Counted from the first letter of the stretch, positions 8,996 to 17,595 are shown. The stretch: 64,000 bases of DNA from Paractinoplanes lichenicola (GCF_016785085.1 NZ_JAENHO010000004.1:310001-374000), one strand, 5' to 3'. The notes: a model not told the origin generated them from the sequence alone. Numbers and translations: made by a program.

Positions 8996-10963
8996 ATGAC
9001 CTCCGAGTTCCACGTCGCGACCACCGGCTCGGACGCCGCCGAAGGATCGAAGGACCAGCCCTTCCGTACGATCAATCGCGCGGCCGCCGTCGCGCACGCG
9101 GGCGACACCGTGGTCGTGCACGCGGGGGAGTATCGCGAGTGGGTCCAGCCCCGGCGCGGCGGGCTCAGCGACGCGCGCCGCATCACCTACCAGGCCGCCG
9201 AGGGCGAGCACGTCGTCATCAAGGGCTCCGAGCGCGTCACCGGCTGGGTTTCCGAGGCGGGGACGGTCTGGCGGGCCGAGGTGCCCAACTCGCTGTTCGG
9301 CGACTTCAACCCGTACGGGGAAGAAGTGGGTGGGGATTGGATCGTCTATCCGGAAGGCGCCGCGCACAAGCACCTCGGTGACGTCTATCTGAACGGGCTC
9401 AGCTTCTACGAAGTCGACTCGCCGGACGCCGTCGCCGCGCCCGAGGCCCGTACGGAGATCGTCGACAACTGGACCAGGACGACCGGCCGGGTCCGCAACG
9501 TCGAGCAGACCAAGCTGGTGTGGCACGCCGTGGTGGGCGACGAGACGACCACGATCTGGGCCAACTTCCAGGGCGCCGACCCCAACGCCGAACTCGTCGA
9601 GATCAACGTACGCCGGTCGGTCTTCTACCCCCTCGTGCCGCACCTCGACTACATCACCGTACGAGGCTTCGAGCTCGCCCAGGCCGCCACGCCGTGGACG
9701 CCGCCGACCGCCGACCAGCCCGGCCTGATCGGGCCCAACTGGTCGAAGGGCTGGATCATCGAGGACAACGTCATCCACGACGCCAAGACGTCGGCCGTCT
9801 CGATCGGCAAGGAGGCCTCGACCGGCCACAACTACGCGACCGAGCGCGGCGACAAGCCCGGCTACCAATATCAGCTCGAGTCGGTCTTCTCGGCGCAGCA
9901 GATCGGCTGGGACAAGGAGCACATCGGCTCGCACGTCATCCGGCGCAACACGATCTACGACTGCGGGCAGAACGGCATCGTCGGGCACCTCGGCTGCGTG
10001 TTCTCGACCATCGAGGACAACCACATCTACAACATCGCCCTCAAGCGCGAGTTCTACGGCTACGAGATCGGCGGCATCAAGCTGCACGCGGCGATCGACG
10101 TCGAGATCCGGCACAACCGCATCCACGACTGCTCGCTCGGCACCTGGCTCGACTGGCAGACCCAGGGCACCCGCATCTCGCGCAACGTGTTCTACAACAA
10201 CAGCCGCGACATCTTCATCGAGGTCTCCCACGGGCCCTACCTGGTCGAGCACAACGTCTTCGCCTCGCCCGCCGCGATCGAGCTGTTCAGCCAGGGCGGC
10301 GCGTTCATCAGCAACCTGATCTGCGGCACCGTCCGCGTCGAGGCCGTGATGGACCGGGCCACCCCGTACCACCGGCCGCACAGCACCCAGGTCGCCGGTT
10401 ACGCGTACATCCGGGCCGGTGACGACCGATGGGCGGGCAACCTTTTCGTGGGGGGAGAACCTTCACGCGCGTACGGGGTTGAGGCCGAGGGGAAGGCGCC
10501 GGCGCTCTCGGGGACGTCGGCTTACGACGGCTACCCGAATTCGTTCGAGGCCTACATTTCTCGTATTCAGGCCCAGCCGCCGGGCGACCACCAGCGCTAC
10601 CTCGACGTGGTGCAGGCCGTCTACGCCCAGGGCAACGTCTACGCCGCCGGCGCCCGCCCGTTCGACGGCGAGCCCGCACCGCTCGTCGTGTCCGCGGGCA
10701 CGGCGACGGTGACCGACGAGGGCGACGCCGTCTACCTGGCGACCGACCTGCCGGCCGAGTTCGACAACGCGCGCCTGGCCCCGCTCACCGGCCGCGACCT
10801 CGAACGGGTCCGCTTCGCCGACGCCGAGTTCGAGGAGCGCGACGGCACCCCCGCCGTGATCGACGTCGACCTGCTCGGCACGCACAAGGCGGCCGGCACG
10901 CTCTTCACCGCGGGCCCGATCGCCTCGTTGGCCTCCGGCCAGGCCCGTACGAGGATCTGGTAG
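8996..10963 (+). CDS. Right-handed parallel beta-helix protein (polysaccharide lyase or hydrolase-like)
   Basis: A 655-residue protein whose start (FHVATTGSDAAEGSKDQPFR, then a TINRAAAVAHAGDTVVVHAG block) is the DUF1565-type entry into a right-handed beta-helix. The middle region has the characteristic repeated pattern of short strands: HVIRRNTIYDCGQNGIVG, STIEDNHIYNIA and EIRHNRIHDCSLGTWLDW. Such folds occur in pectate lyases, alginate epimerases and several glycosidases. No signal peptide is visible, so it would act in the cytosol or leave by another route. The ATG at 8996 is preceded by GAAAGG; the open frame extends upstream to 8930 without a better site. A LacI gene upstream suggests carbohydrate catabolism. 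A strong hairpin follows its stop. The substrate cannot be told from sequence. Confidence 0.8.
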   Translation: MTSEFHVATTGSDAAEGSKDQPFRTINRAAAVAHAGDTVVVHAGEYREWVQPRRGGLSDARRITYQAAEGEHVVIKGSERVTGWVSEAGTVWRAEVPNSLFGDFNPYGEEVGGDWIVYPEGAAHKHLGDVYLNGLSFYEVDSPDAVAAPEARTEIVDNWTRTTGRVRNVEQTKLVWHAVVGDETTTIWANFQGADPNAELVEINVRRSVFYPLVPHLDYITVRGFELAQAATPWTPPTADQPGLIGPNWSKGWIIEDNVIHDAKTSAVSIGKEASTGHNYATERGDKPGYQYQLESVFSAQQIGWDKEHIGSHVIRRNTIYDCGQNGIVGHLGCVFSTIEDNHIYNIALKREFYGYEIGGIKLHAAIDVEIRHNRIHDCSLGTWLDWQTQGTRISRNVFYNNSRDIFIEVSHGPYLVEHNVFASPAAIELFSQGGAFISNLICGTVRVEAVMDRATPYHRPHSTQVAGYAYIRAGDDRWAGNLFVGGEPSRAYGVEAEGKAPALSGTSAYDGYPNSFEAYISRIQAQPPGDHQRYLDVVQAVYAQGNVYAAGARPFDGEPAPLVVSAGTATVTDEGDAVYLATDLPAEFDNARLAPLTGRDLERVRFADAEFEERDGTPAVIDVDLLGTHKAAGTLFTAGPIASLASGQARTRIW

Positions 10964-10968
10964 CCCCA

Positions 10969-11008
10969 CCGGGCGCGGCCGATTCCCAACGAGGGCGGCC
11001 GCGCCCGG
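10969..11008 (+). terminator. Hairpin terminator after the beta-helix gene
   Basis: Perfect 12-bp arms CCGGGCGCGGCC (10969-10980) and GGCCGCGCCCGG (10997-11008) enclose a 16-nt loop, starting 5 bp after the TAG stop. There is no U-tract, which is common for actinobacterial terminators. Confidence 0.75.
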
Positions 11009-11195
11009 CCATGCTTGCGGGCAATGACGGACAGGCGGTGCGTCTCTCGGGGTTCCGGCGGTGAGCCCACGCGTAGCTCCCAGTAATCTGATCGGGGACA
11101 CCCTCTCGGGCGTTCCATTGCGCTGCGCGGGCATTTAGGCTATTTTTTCACTTTGTCCGAATGGCCGACACGTAGTACTCGGGAGTTTTATCACC

Positions 11196-11393
11196 ATGCA
11201 TGAAGACCGGCCAATCGGCTGGCGGCGTAGCTCCCGCTGTGTTGGAGAGTCACATTGCGTTGAGGTCAACCTGGGAGACCACGAGGTGCTCTTGAGGAAC
11301 TCGACGCGGCCGGACGTCAGTCTCACTCTGTCGCTGGATCAGTGGCGCGGCCTGATAGCAGCTCTGAAGTCACCGCGGCCCTGGGCGGAATGA
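11196..11393 (+). CDS. DUF397 domain protein
   Basis: A 65-residue protein matching the DUF397 pattern: WRRSSRC near the N-terminus, then CVEVNLGDHEVLLRNSTRPD and the closing DQWRGLIAALK. DUF397 proteins are small actinobacterial products usually encoded beside XRE-type regulators, and some act with them in development or antibiotic control. No XRE gene lies next to this one, so it is an orphan copy. GGAG lies 10 bases upstream of the ATG at 11196. Base composition is lower in GC than in the flanking genes. Confidence 0.9.
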   Translation: MHEDRPIGWRRSSRCVGESHCVEVNLGDHEVLLRNSTRPDVSLTLSLDQWRGLIAALKSPRPWAE

Positions 11394-11410
11394 ACTCCCG
11401 ATGCCGCCGA

Positions 11411-12124
11411 TCAGGGAAACTCGAGCGGTCTGCTCGTCCGCGGCTTGTTGATCACGGGAAAGCTGTCGTCGGTCGACGGAAACTGCTCGAATGAGCGGGC
11501 CGGTGGTCCCGCCCGCAGGGCTCGCAGATACTCCTCGTTCACCAGGACCCGGAACTGATCGCGATGATTGCGGGCCGGACCCGGGCAATGCCAGTCGCCT
11601 GTTCTCTCCCAGAACATGCGCGGCACCTCGCTGTCGAAAAAGCTCTGCAGATACGCGCGAGCCAGCGGTTCGTCGATTTTTCGCTGCTCCCAAGAATCTG
11701 TCCAGAGCTTGACCAGTAATTGGCAATAGTAGAAAAGATCCTCGGCGACGTGACCCGGTGAGACCCGGGCGCCCCAGCATTGCCGGTAGACGGGATTGGC
11801 CATGGCCAGTCGGACCAGTTCGTCAGTTGTCTGGTCCAGCAATTGCAAGCGCACCTCCCTGACCTGCCGTCGCTGCTCGATCAAGGAGGCGGCCACGGCG
11901 ACCAGTGCCGTTGTCGCCACCAGCGCCGATGCGGCCCCGTAAGCCTGGCCGACGTCGCCGATCACGCCGAAGTCGACGCCGGCCCGGCTGTACGCCAGGC
12001 CCAGCAAGAGCGGCGACAGCGCGACGCCGATCACGGCAAGTGCGGCCGCGATCCACAGTAGGCCCCAACTCCCGGTCCTTTTTCGAGCCGGCGCGTGGAA
12101 GGCATCGTTCTTGTCAGCCGCCAT
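11411..12124 (-). CDS. DUF6082-like membrane protein
   Basis: A 237-residue protein. It has two N-terminal hydrophobic segments, at about residues 20-45 (LLWIAAALAVIGVALSPLLL) and about 58-82. A charged helix (RRQVREVRLQLLDQTTDELV) and a soluble C-terminal half follow. The arrangement of two helices, a basic amphipathic helix and a QCWG motif is what I associate with the actinobacterial DUF6082 family, whose function is unknown. The family call is from memory of the pattern. It converges on the DUF397 gene with 17 bp between them. GC content is visibly lower than in the surroundings, which suggests a different history for this patch. Confidence 0.7.
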   Translation of the reverse strand: MAADKNDAFHAPARKRTGSWGLLWIAAALAVIGVALSPLLLGLAYSRAGVDFGVIGDVGQAYGAASALVATTALVAVAASLIEQRRQVREVRLQLLDQTTDELVRLAMANPVYRQCWGARVSPGHVAEDLFYYCQLLVKLWTDSWEQRKIDEPLARAYLQSFFDSEVPRMFWERTGDWHCPGPARNHRDQFRVLVNEEYLRALRAGPPARSFEQFPSTDDSFPVINKPRTSRPLEFP

Positions 12125-12359
12125 GACAACCCCCTACGCCTCTCTTCCGCCAATTATTGGTGGGTGAGTGGCGTCGCACGCGATTCATTCATGCGCGCAA
12201 GTGGTTGCTACCAGGCAATCTGCTCTGTCGCACATTGACCGGTAGCGGTTCATGAAAATGCAACTTGCATGGTTGAGGCCGTCCAAAGATATACCAAAGG
12301 TGGCCGCCGAGGCGCTTCCCTTCCCAACTCCAGCAGCGGACGGCGAATCCGGCAGCTTC

Positions 12360-12920
12360 TTATTCCACGTCCTGGGTCCAGACGCCCGGGATGTGCTCGC
12401 CCGGCTCCAGCCACAGGTGGGGCTGGGCGAGACTGCCGTTGTCCCACGGGAACGTGCCGTCGCGGTCCGGCCAGACGACCTCGAGGAACGGGATGGGCGG
12501 CCGGCGGTAGAACCAGATGCCGTGGCCGAAGAACGCCTTGTACCAGCCCGGCTGGACGGTCCGGAGCCGTACGGGATAGCCGTTGACGACGTCGTCGTGG
12601 GACTGGCCGTCGTCGAGGCCGTCGCGCTTGCCCAAGATGTTGAGGCACGACTGCATGACGGCGAGATCCCGGAGCCCGAACATGGCCAGCTCGGGCTCGC
12701 CCCGGCTGTGCCAGCGGCCGATCGTGTAGGACCAGCCGGGGCCCTTCTCGTCCGCCGGCACGCCGGTGACGCTCCACTCGAACTTCTCGACGTTCCCGAG
12801 CACACCGTGGTCGGCCGCGTCGTACTCGTCGCGATCGCCGTAGTCGTGGCAGATGACGCAGCGGCAGATCCGCGAAGATTCGTACACGGGCAGAGCGTAT
12901 TGCGGAGGCCCGGCGAACAT
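12360..12920 (-). CDS. DUF4262 domain protein
   Basis: A cytosolic protein of about 186 residues. The segment WSYTIGRWHSRGEPELAMFG is the diagnostic DUF4262 pattern. It is followed by a short beta-rich domain with VRLRTVQPGWYKAFFGHGIW and FLEVVWPDRDGTFPWD. The N-terminus carries a CRCVICHDYGD motif, three cysteines that could bind metal. I used the ATG at 12920; the open frame continues upstream, but that part lacks family similarity and overlaps the divergent secreted-protein gene. Function of the family is not established. The 235 bp between this gene's stop and the DUF6082 start hold two small palindromes, CCAATTATTGG near 12150 and ATGCAACTTGCAT at 12258, and no gene. Confidence 0.8.
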   Translation of the reverse strand: MFAGPPQYALPVYESSRICRCVICHDYGDRDEYDAADHGVLGNVEKFEWSVTGVPADEKGPGWSYTIGRWHSRGEPELAMFGLRDLAVMQSCLNILGKRDGLDDGQSHDDVVNGYPVRLRTVQPGWYKAFFGHGIWFYRRPPIPFLEVVWPDRDGTFPWDNGSLAQPHLWLEPGEHIPGVWTQDVE

Positions 12921-12998
12921 TTTCGGGGGATGCCGAAACGGCTGTCCGCCACATAAGGGGGAACGGGCTCGTTCGAAGCCCCTCTCCGAAGGATTGCC

Positions 12999-13922
12999 AT
13001 GCTCAAGAGAGTGTTGGCCGGTGCCCTGCTCGGCGTCGCCGTGCTGGTGCCCGCGACCGCCTGGGCTGATTCCCCCGCTGTTCCCGTCGTGCCGATCGCG
13101 GAGGCCTCGAGCCAGCCGGCCGGATCGCCGGGTGAGGGCTTCCTCGCCAAGTCCGCGATCATCTACATGGGTGCACGGAGCGCTCCCTATCTGAGTGGCC
13201 GGGACAACGCCGACGCGCCGATCTACGTGGACGACGTGCTCGAGATCTCGGTCTGCAACCCGGACTCGAAGCTCTGCCCGGTCGTCCACCGCGAGGACTT
13301 CAGTGAGAACTGCACCGCCGCCGGGCCGAAGCCGATCCCTCCGCTGTTCATCGGCGGTTTCCTGCACTCCGGCATGAACCAGGTCGTGTTCACCCTGCGT
13401 GACCTGTGCGGCCAGAACCGCGGAAGCTCAGGCCTCTACCTCTCGGGCGCCGGCGTCATCACCGGTAACGAGACTCCGCCCGACGACTGCGCCGGCAACC
13501 CCCTGAAGTATTTCGGCGGGGCGATGCTGAGCCCGATCGTCGACCAGTCGGTCACCGACCCGGGTGTCGGCGACGACCACAAGGTCCACGGCACCGGGCT
13601 GGCCACGGTCAACCAGAAGCTCAACTGCTCGGCCCAGGTGCAGATGCGGCTGGAGACGAGGGTCTGCAACCGGTTCGGCTACCTCTGCAACCCGAAGACG
13701 ATCGCCACGACCGGCTGGGAGTCGCTGCCGTCGAGCGGCATCGTCTCCCGCGACCTGACCGGCGACTGCCGCTCGGGCGTCGACAGCTATCGCGTCCAGG
13801 TGCAGGTGCTCTGGGCGACCTGGGACGGCTTCGTCGACGGGACGGTCGTCCCCGAGATGAGCACCCACAGCGAGGCGGTCCAGGCCGACGGCGACGCGGG
13901 GTGGGTCAAGCTGAAGTGCTGA
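12999..13922 (+). CDS. Secreted hypothetical protein
   Basis: A 307-residue exported protein. A classical signal peptide (MLKRVLAGALLGVAVLVPAT, cleavage expected after AWA at about residue 23) is followed by a short Pro/Ala/Ser-rich stretch. The beta-rich body contains eleven or so cysteines, in pairs such as VCNPDSKLCPV, VCNRFGYLCNP and the terminal KLKC, so disulfides are likely. No catalytic motif or known domain was recognised. AAGGA lies six bases upstream of the ATG at 12999. It is divergent from the DUF4262 gene and is followed by a hairpin shared with the converging NIPSNAP gene. Confidence 0.8.
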   Translation: MLKRVLAGALLGVAVLVPATAWADSPAVPVVPIAEASSQPAGSPGEGFLAKSAIIYMGARSAPYLSGRDNADAPIYVDDVLEISVCNPDSKLCPVVHREDFSENCTAAGPKPIPPLFIGGFLHSGMNQVVFTLRDLCGQNRGSSGLYLSGAGVITGNETPPDDCAGNPLKYFGGAMLSPIVDQSVTDPGVGDDHKVHGTGLATVNQKLNCSAQVQMRLETRVCNRFGYLCNPKTIATTGWESLPSSGIVSRDLTGDCRSGVDSYRVQVQVLWATWDGFVDGTVVPEMSTHSEAVQADGDAGWVKLKC

Positions 13923-13949
13923 CCGCGGCGTCCGCCGGTTGCTGGTCAG
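13919..13949. terminator. Bidirectional hairpin between converging genes
   Basis: Arms CTGACC (13919-13924) and GGTCAG (13944-13949) enclose an inner CGGCG/CGCCG stem. The hairpin includes the stop codons of both the secreted-protein gene and the NIPSNAP gene, so it could terminate transcription from either side. Confidence 0.45.
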
Positions 13950-14524
13950 TGGAGGCTGGAACGGCTGGTCGGGCGGAGGCGGAAACTTTCGACCTTGACC
14001 ACGTCGGCGGGGACCTCGGCTCGCAGCGGTGACCGGGTGAGCCGGACCAGGGCGTGTTCCCCTTCGCGGACCGGCAACCGGGGGAAGGTGTTCGCGGCGT
14101 ACTCGGTCACCAGCGTGGCGAGCGACCCCTCGGGAACGGGCGCGGGAAAGGGGCCGGACCGATACCAGATCGTCGCGTGCAGGAGCGATTCCGGATCGGC
14201 GGCGCCGCGGTCGAAGACCGGTACTGCGACGATTTCCCGAAGCAGCAGGACGTCGTCCGAGTCGAGCATCGTCGCGTTCGCCGCGGGGCCGTGTTTCGCC
14301 CAGACGGGGCCGGAGTAGAAGGCGGTCAGGGCTGTCCGGCGCGCTTCCATGTCGGGGAAGCCGCGCAGCCACACGAACTGGTCGGGCCGGTCGAGGTCGC
14401 GGAACTGGCCCAGGACGGCGATGCCGAGTGCTTCCTGGGTCTCGACGAACTCGCGGTCGAACAGGTCGATCAGCTCGTCGCGGCGGCCCTCGCGCAGGGT
14501 GTAGCGGCGCAGTTCGACGATCAC
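13946..14524 (-). CDS. NIPSNAP-family protein
   Basis: A cytosolic protein of 192 residues. The start VIVELRRYTLREGRRDELI and the later FVWLRGFPDMEARRTALTAF are typical of NIPSNAP, a dimeric alpha-beta barrel fold related to EthD and antibiotic monooxygenase domains. A second, less clear repeat follows (LLHATIWYRSGPF onward). The biochemical role of bacterial members is poorly defined. The GTG at 14524 overlaps the TGA of the upstream Rrf2 gene by 4 bp, so the two are co-transcribed and probably functionally linked. Confidence 0.85.
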   Translation of the reverse strand: MIVELRRYTLREGRRDELIDLFDREFVETQEALGIAVLGQFRDLDRPDQFVWLRGFPDMEARRTALTAFYSGPVWAKHGPAANATMLDSDDVLLLREIVAVPVFDRGAADPESLLHATIWYRSGPFPAPVPEGSLATLVTEYAANTFPRLPVREGEHALVRLTRSPLRAEVPADVVKVESFRLRPTSRSSLH

Positions 14525-14946
14525 GTGGGCATCCTCTCGAGAATGTCGGCGACGCTCGTGCGGGCCAGCGAGGCCTGGAACGCCTGGGTCGCCTCGTCGT
14601 ACAGGTCGGTGAGCACTGGGCGGATGCCGCGGCCGACCGGGCACTCCAGGTTGGGTTCGGTGCGGTGCAGGGCCAGCAACGGCTCCGGAGAGACGGCGAG
14701 CCAGACGTCGAGCAGGGTGATCTCGGCAGCCGGGCGGCCGAGGGCGAAGCCGGCACCGTTGCCCCGGCGGGCCGTGACGAGGCCGGCGCGGTGCAGGTCG
14801 GTGAGGCTGCGGCGGACGATGACCGCGTTCGTGTTGACGCTGGCGGCCACCTCGTCGGAGGTGAGCGTCGTGCGGCCCCGCCGCCGGGCCAGCTCGAGCC
14901 AGGCCAGGGCGTGAGCCGCGATCGTCAACCTGCTGTTGGCCGCCAC
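14521..14946 (-). CDS. Rrf2-family transcriptional regulator
   Basis: A 141-residue winged-helix regulator. The start AANSRLTIAAHALAWLELAR and the recognition region DEVAASVNTNAVIVRRSLTD at about residues 30-50 match Rrf2 proteins; HRAGLVTARRGNGAGFALGR is the wing. The C-terminal half keeps only one cysteine (LECPVG), not the three-cysteine Fe-S cluster site of IscR and NsrR. It therefore probably senses something other than an Fe-S signal. I chose the GTG at 14946 by family start; the open frame extends upstream into the repeat array. It is co-transcribed with the NIPSNAP gene. Confidence 0.88.
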   Translation of the reverse strand: MAANSRLTIAAHALAWLELARRRGRTTLTSDEVAASVNTNAVIVRRSLTDLHRAGLVTARRGNGAGFALGRPAAEITLLDVWLAVSPEPLLALHRTEPNLECPVGRGIRPVLTDLYDEATQAFQASLARTSVADILERMPT

Positions 14947-15003
14947 CCGGACAGTCTCGCCGCCCCGCGGCCCAGAAGCAACAGCTTTTGTTACGACTGA
15001 GTT

Positions 15004-15280
15004 GGGCGGAATTGAGCCCGGCCACAACGGGTGCGGGCTTGGTGAGCCGCGCGCCCACTGATCAACCGCGACGGGCGGCACTGAGCTGGACCACGACGGG
15101 TGCAGGCCTGGCTAGCCGCGCACCCACCCACCGGGCGCGACGGGCGGCACTGAGCCGGACCACGACGTCCACCGCCTGGGCAGCCGCACTTTCCATCCGC
15201 CGGGCGTGACGGGCGGCACTCAGCCCGGCCACGACGCTCACCGCCCGGTTACGGCCGTGGGTGAGAAGAGCGGCTTCCCA
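15004..15280. repeat. 69-bp tandem repeat array
   Basis: Four units start at 15004, 15073, 15142 and 15211, spaced exactly 69 bp. Each opens with GGGCGG(A/C)A(T/C)TGAGC or a close variant and has the core GGACCACGACG or a close variant. A further diverged unit of similar size follows, since GAAGAGCGGCTTCC recurs at 15265 and 15335. This fills most of the 490-bp gap between the Rrf2 gene and the hydrolase gene. I see no supported gene in the gap, although short frames run through the repeats on both strands because 69 is a multiple of three. Confidence 0.85.
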
Positions 15281-15305
15281 GGCGGTGGGGCGTCGTGGCC
15301 GGGCT
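15222..15305. repeat. Long inverted repeat inside the repeat array
   Basis: AGCCCGGCCACGACGC (15222-15237) is matched perfectly by GCGTCGTGGCCGGGCT (15290-15305). The inner CACCGCC (15239) also pairs with GGCGGTG (15281-15287), giving about 23 paired bases with a small bulge. It could form a large stem-loop or cruciform about 130 bp before the hydrolase start. Confidence 0.75.
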
Positions 15306-15436
15306 TTCTGCGGCCGGTTGCGCCGGTGGGGTGGGAAGAGCGGCTTCCGGCGTGCCTGAGGAGGGCGGTCGGTGACGGGCCCAGGCGAGCGCGCGAGTGG
15401 TGAGAGGAGAAAAGGGGCGGGCGTAGGGTCGCTCGT

Positions 15437-16234
15437 ATGGCCACGATCATGACCAGCGACCGCGTACGGCTTCATTACGCCGACGAAGGGGCAGGGACGC
15501 CGGTGGTGTTGATTGCCGGGTTCTGTGCGCCCCTCGAAAGCTGGGAGCTGCAGCGATCGGCCCTCAGCGAAGCCGGCTACCGGGTGATCGGTTTTGATCG
15601 GCGTTCGCACGGCGGGTCAGAGTCACCCTCGTACGGGCAAAGGCTCTCGCGGCATGGAAAGGACCTGCGGGAGCTGATCGAGCAGCTGGACCTCGACGGT
15701 GTCGTGCTGGTCGGCGGGTCGATGGGGGCCAGCACGATCTGGGCTTATGCCGACCTGTTCGGCAGCGATCGGATCCGGCGGGTCGTCACGATCGATCAGA
15801 CGCCGAAGCTGGTCAACGACGCCGGCTGGGAGCACGGTTTCTACGGGCTGAACAGGGACAACGTCGGCACGTTCTTCGCGAACGGGGTGCCGCAGACCGG
15901 GCGTGGGCTGGCGGGGGACCGGCTCGGCGGGATCACGCGGCTGATCAAGGCGCTGGGGAAGCCGCCGGTGATGGCGGATGGGAGCACGCCGGAGCGGCGG
16001 GCGTTGCTGCAGAATCATGCCGAGCAGGACTGGCGGGATGTGATTGCGCGGCTGGATGTGCCGAGCCTGTTCATCGCGGGCAGGCAGAGCCAGCTCTGGC
16101 CGTACGAGCATGCCGAGGCCGCGGCGGCGAGCAATCCGCTGGCCCAGGTGGTGGTGCTCGACGACTGCGGGCACGCCGCGAATCTCGACCAGCCCGAGCT
16201 GACCAACGCCGCGATTCTGGAGTTTCTGAAGTGA
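15437..16234 (+). CDS. Alpha/beta-fold hydrolase
   Basis: A 265-residue cytosolic alpha/beta hydrolase. The nucleophile elbow GGSMGAS puts the catalytic serine at about residue 95. The oxyanion strand is VVLIAGFCAP, and the catalytic histidine lies in DDCGHAANLDQPE near the C-terminus. The usual acid position after strand 7 reads AGRQSQLWP, without the expected Asp, so the acid may come from another position such as VTIDQTP. The substrate is unknown. It overlaps the downstream FAD oxidase by 4 bp (GTGA), which suggests a shared pathway. The start ATG follows the 69-bp repeat array. Confidence 0.87.
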   Translation: MATIMTSDRVRLHYADEGAGTPVVLIAGFCAPLESWELQRSALSEAGYRVIGFDRRSHGGSESPSYGQRLSRHGKDLRELIEQLDLDGVVLVGGSMGASTIWAYADLFGSDRIRRVVTIDQTPKLVNDAGWEHGFYGLNRDNVGTFFANGVPQTGRGLAGDRLGGITRLIKALGKPPVMADGSTPERRALLQNHAEQDWRDVIARLDVPSLFIAGRQSQLWPYEHAEAAAASNPLAQVVVLDDCGHAANLDQPELTNAAILEFLK

Positions 16235-17571
16235 ACGTCATCGACGACCCCGATGTGCTGGAGAGCTTGAGCCACGACGACGCGGAATGGGCCCCGTACG
16301 GGCGGCCGGTCGGCGCGGTGCGCCCGCTGACCACGGCGGACGTGCAGGAGGTGGTGGCCTTTTGCGCCGAGCGCCAGATTCCGATCGTGCCGCGCGGGGC
16401 CGGCACCGGGTTGTCGGGCGGGGCCAACGCGGTCGACGGGGCGATGATCCTCGACCTGTCGAAGATGAACCGGATCGTCGAGATCGACACCGAGAACCTG
16501 ACCGCGACCGTGCAGCCGGGGGTGATCAACGACGATCTCAAGAAGGCCGTCGCCGAGCACGGGTTGTGGTATCCGCCCGATCCGGCCAGCGCGCCCTGGT
16601 CGACGATCGGCGGCAACGTGTCGACCAACGCGGGCGGGCTGTGCTGCCTCAAGTACGGCGTGACCCGCGACTACGTGCTCGGGCTGGAGGCCGTCGTGGG
16701 CGGGCCGGCCGGGGCGTACGGGACGGTGGTCAAACTGGGACGGCGCACCACCAAAGGCGTCGCGGGCTACGACCTGGCCGGGCTTTTCACCGGCTCGGAG
16801 GGCACGTTCGGGGTGATAACCGAGATCACCGTACGGCTCCGGCCCGCCCGGCGGGAGGCGCCGCGCACCGTGGTCGGCGCGTTCGGCAGCGTGGTCGCGG
16901 CGGGGGAGGCGGTCGCCGCGGTGACCCGGGCCGGGCTGGTGCCGGCCGCGCTCGAGCTGCTCGACCGTACGTGCCTGCGGGCCGTCGAGGAGTGGAAGCA
17001 CCTGGGCCTCGAAGCCGACGCCGCGGCGCTGCTGCTAGCCCAGCTCGACACCCCGGGCGACGAGGAGGCCACCGCGGTCGCCGGCGTGTTCCGGGCCGCG
17101 GGGGCGCTGTGGGCCGAGCAGTCGACCGACGAGATCGAGGCCGAGGCGCTCTTCGCCGCGCGCCGGCTGGCCTACCCGGCCCTGGAACGGCTCAGCCCGG
17201 TGCTGACCGAGGACATCTGCGTGCCCCGCTCGAAGGTGCCGCAGATGCTGGCCTCGATCGAGGAGATCGCGGCCCGGCACGGCTCGACGATCGCCACCAT
17301 CGCGCACGCCGGCGACGGCAACCTGCACCCGCTGATCCTGGCCCCGGCCGGCGACGAGCAGGCCAAGCGGGCCGCGCAGGCCGCGTTCGAGGACATGCTG
17401 GCCGCCGCGATCGCGCTGGGTGGCACGGTCACCGGCGAGCACGGTGTCGGCCTGCTCAAACGGGCCGGCATGAAGCAGGAGCTGTCGCCCGCGGTGCTGG
17501 CCATGCAGGTCGCCGTCAAGCAGACCCTCGACCCGCTCAACCTCTTCAATCCGGGAAAGGTTATCGGCTGA
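16231..17571 (+). CDS. FAD-linked oxidase (GlcD / D-lactate dehydrogenase type)
   Basis: A 446-residue flavoprotein that oxidises a 2-hydroxy acid such as glycolate or D-lactate. The N-terminal FAD_binding_4 domain has IPIVPRGAGTGLSGGANAV and STIGGNVSTNAGGLCCLKYG, which hold FAD. The C-terminal cap has HAGDGNLHPLI and GTVTGEHGVGLLKR, the substrate and flavin-contacting histidines of the family. No Fe-S motifs are present. The GTG at 16231 overlaps the upstream hydrolase stop by 4 bp. The antiporter gene starts 24 bp after its stop, so all three may be one transcript. Confidence 0.92.
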   Translation: MNVIDDPDVLESLSHDDAEWAPYGRPVGAVRPLTTADVQEVVAFCAERQIPIVPRGAGTGLSGGANAVDGAMILDLSKMNRIVEIDTENLTATVQPGVINDDLKKAVAEHGLWYPPDPASAPWSTIGGNVSTNAGGLCCLKYGVTRDYVLGLEAVVGGPAGAYGTVVKLGRRTTKGVAGYDLAGLFTGSEGTFGVITEITVRLRPARREAPRTVVGAFGSVVAAGEAVAAVTRAGLVPAALELLDRTCLRAVEEWKHLGLEADAAALLLAQLDTPGDEEATAVAGVFRAAGALWAEQSTDEIEAEALFAARRLAYPALERLSPVLTEDICVPRSKVPQMLASIEEIAARHGSTIATIAHAGDGNLHPLILAPAGDEQAKRAAQAAFEDMLAAAIALGGTVTGEHGVGLLKRAGMKQELSPAVLAMQVAVKQTLDPLNLFNPGKVIG

Positions 17572-17595
17572 GCCAACGGGGGTAGCGTCCCCGGC

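Noticed and set aside
14988..15209. Possible repeat-encoded small protein on the plus strand of the 69-bp array
   Set aside because: Three 23-residue repeats appear only because 69 is divisible by three; there is no ribosome site, and frames on the other strand are equally open.
15004..15350. Possible CRISPR array
   Set aside because: Units are contiguous at 69 bp with no unique spacers, and no cas genes are in the window.
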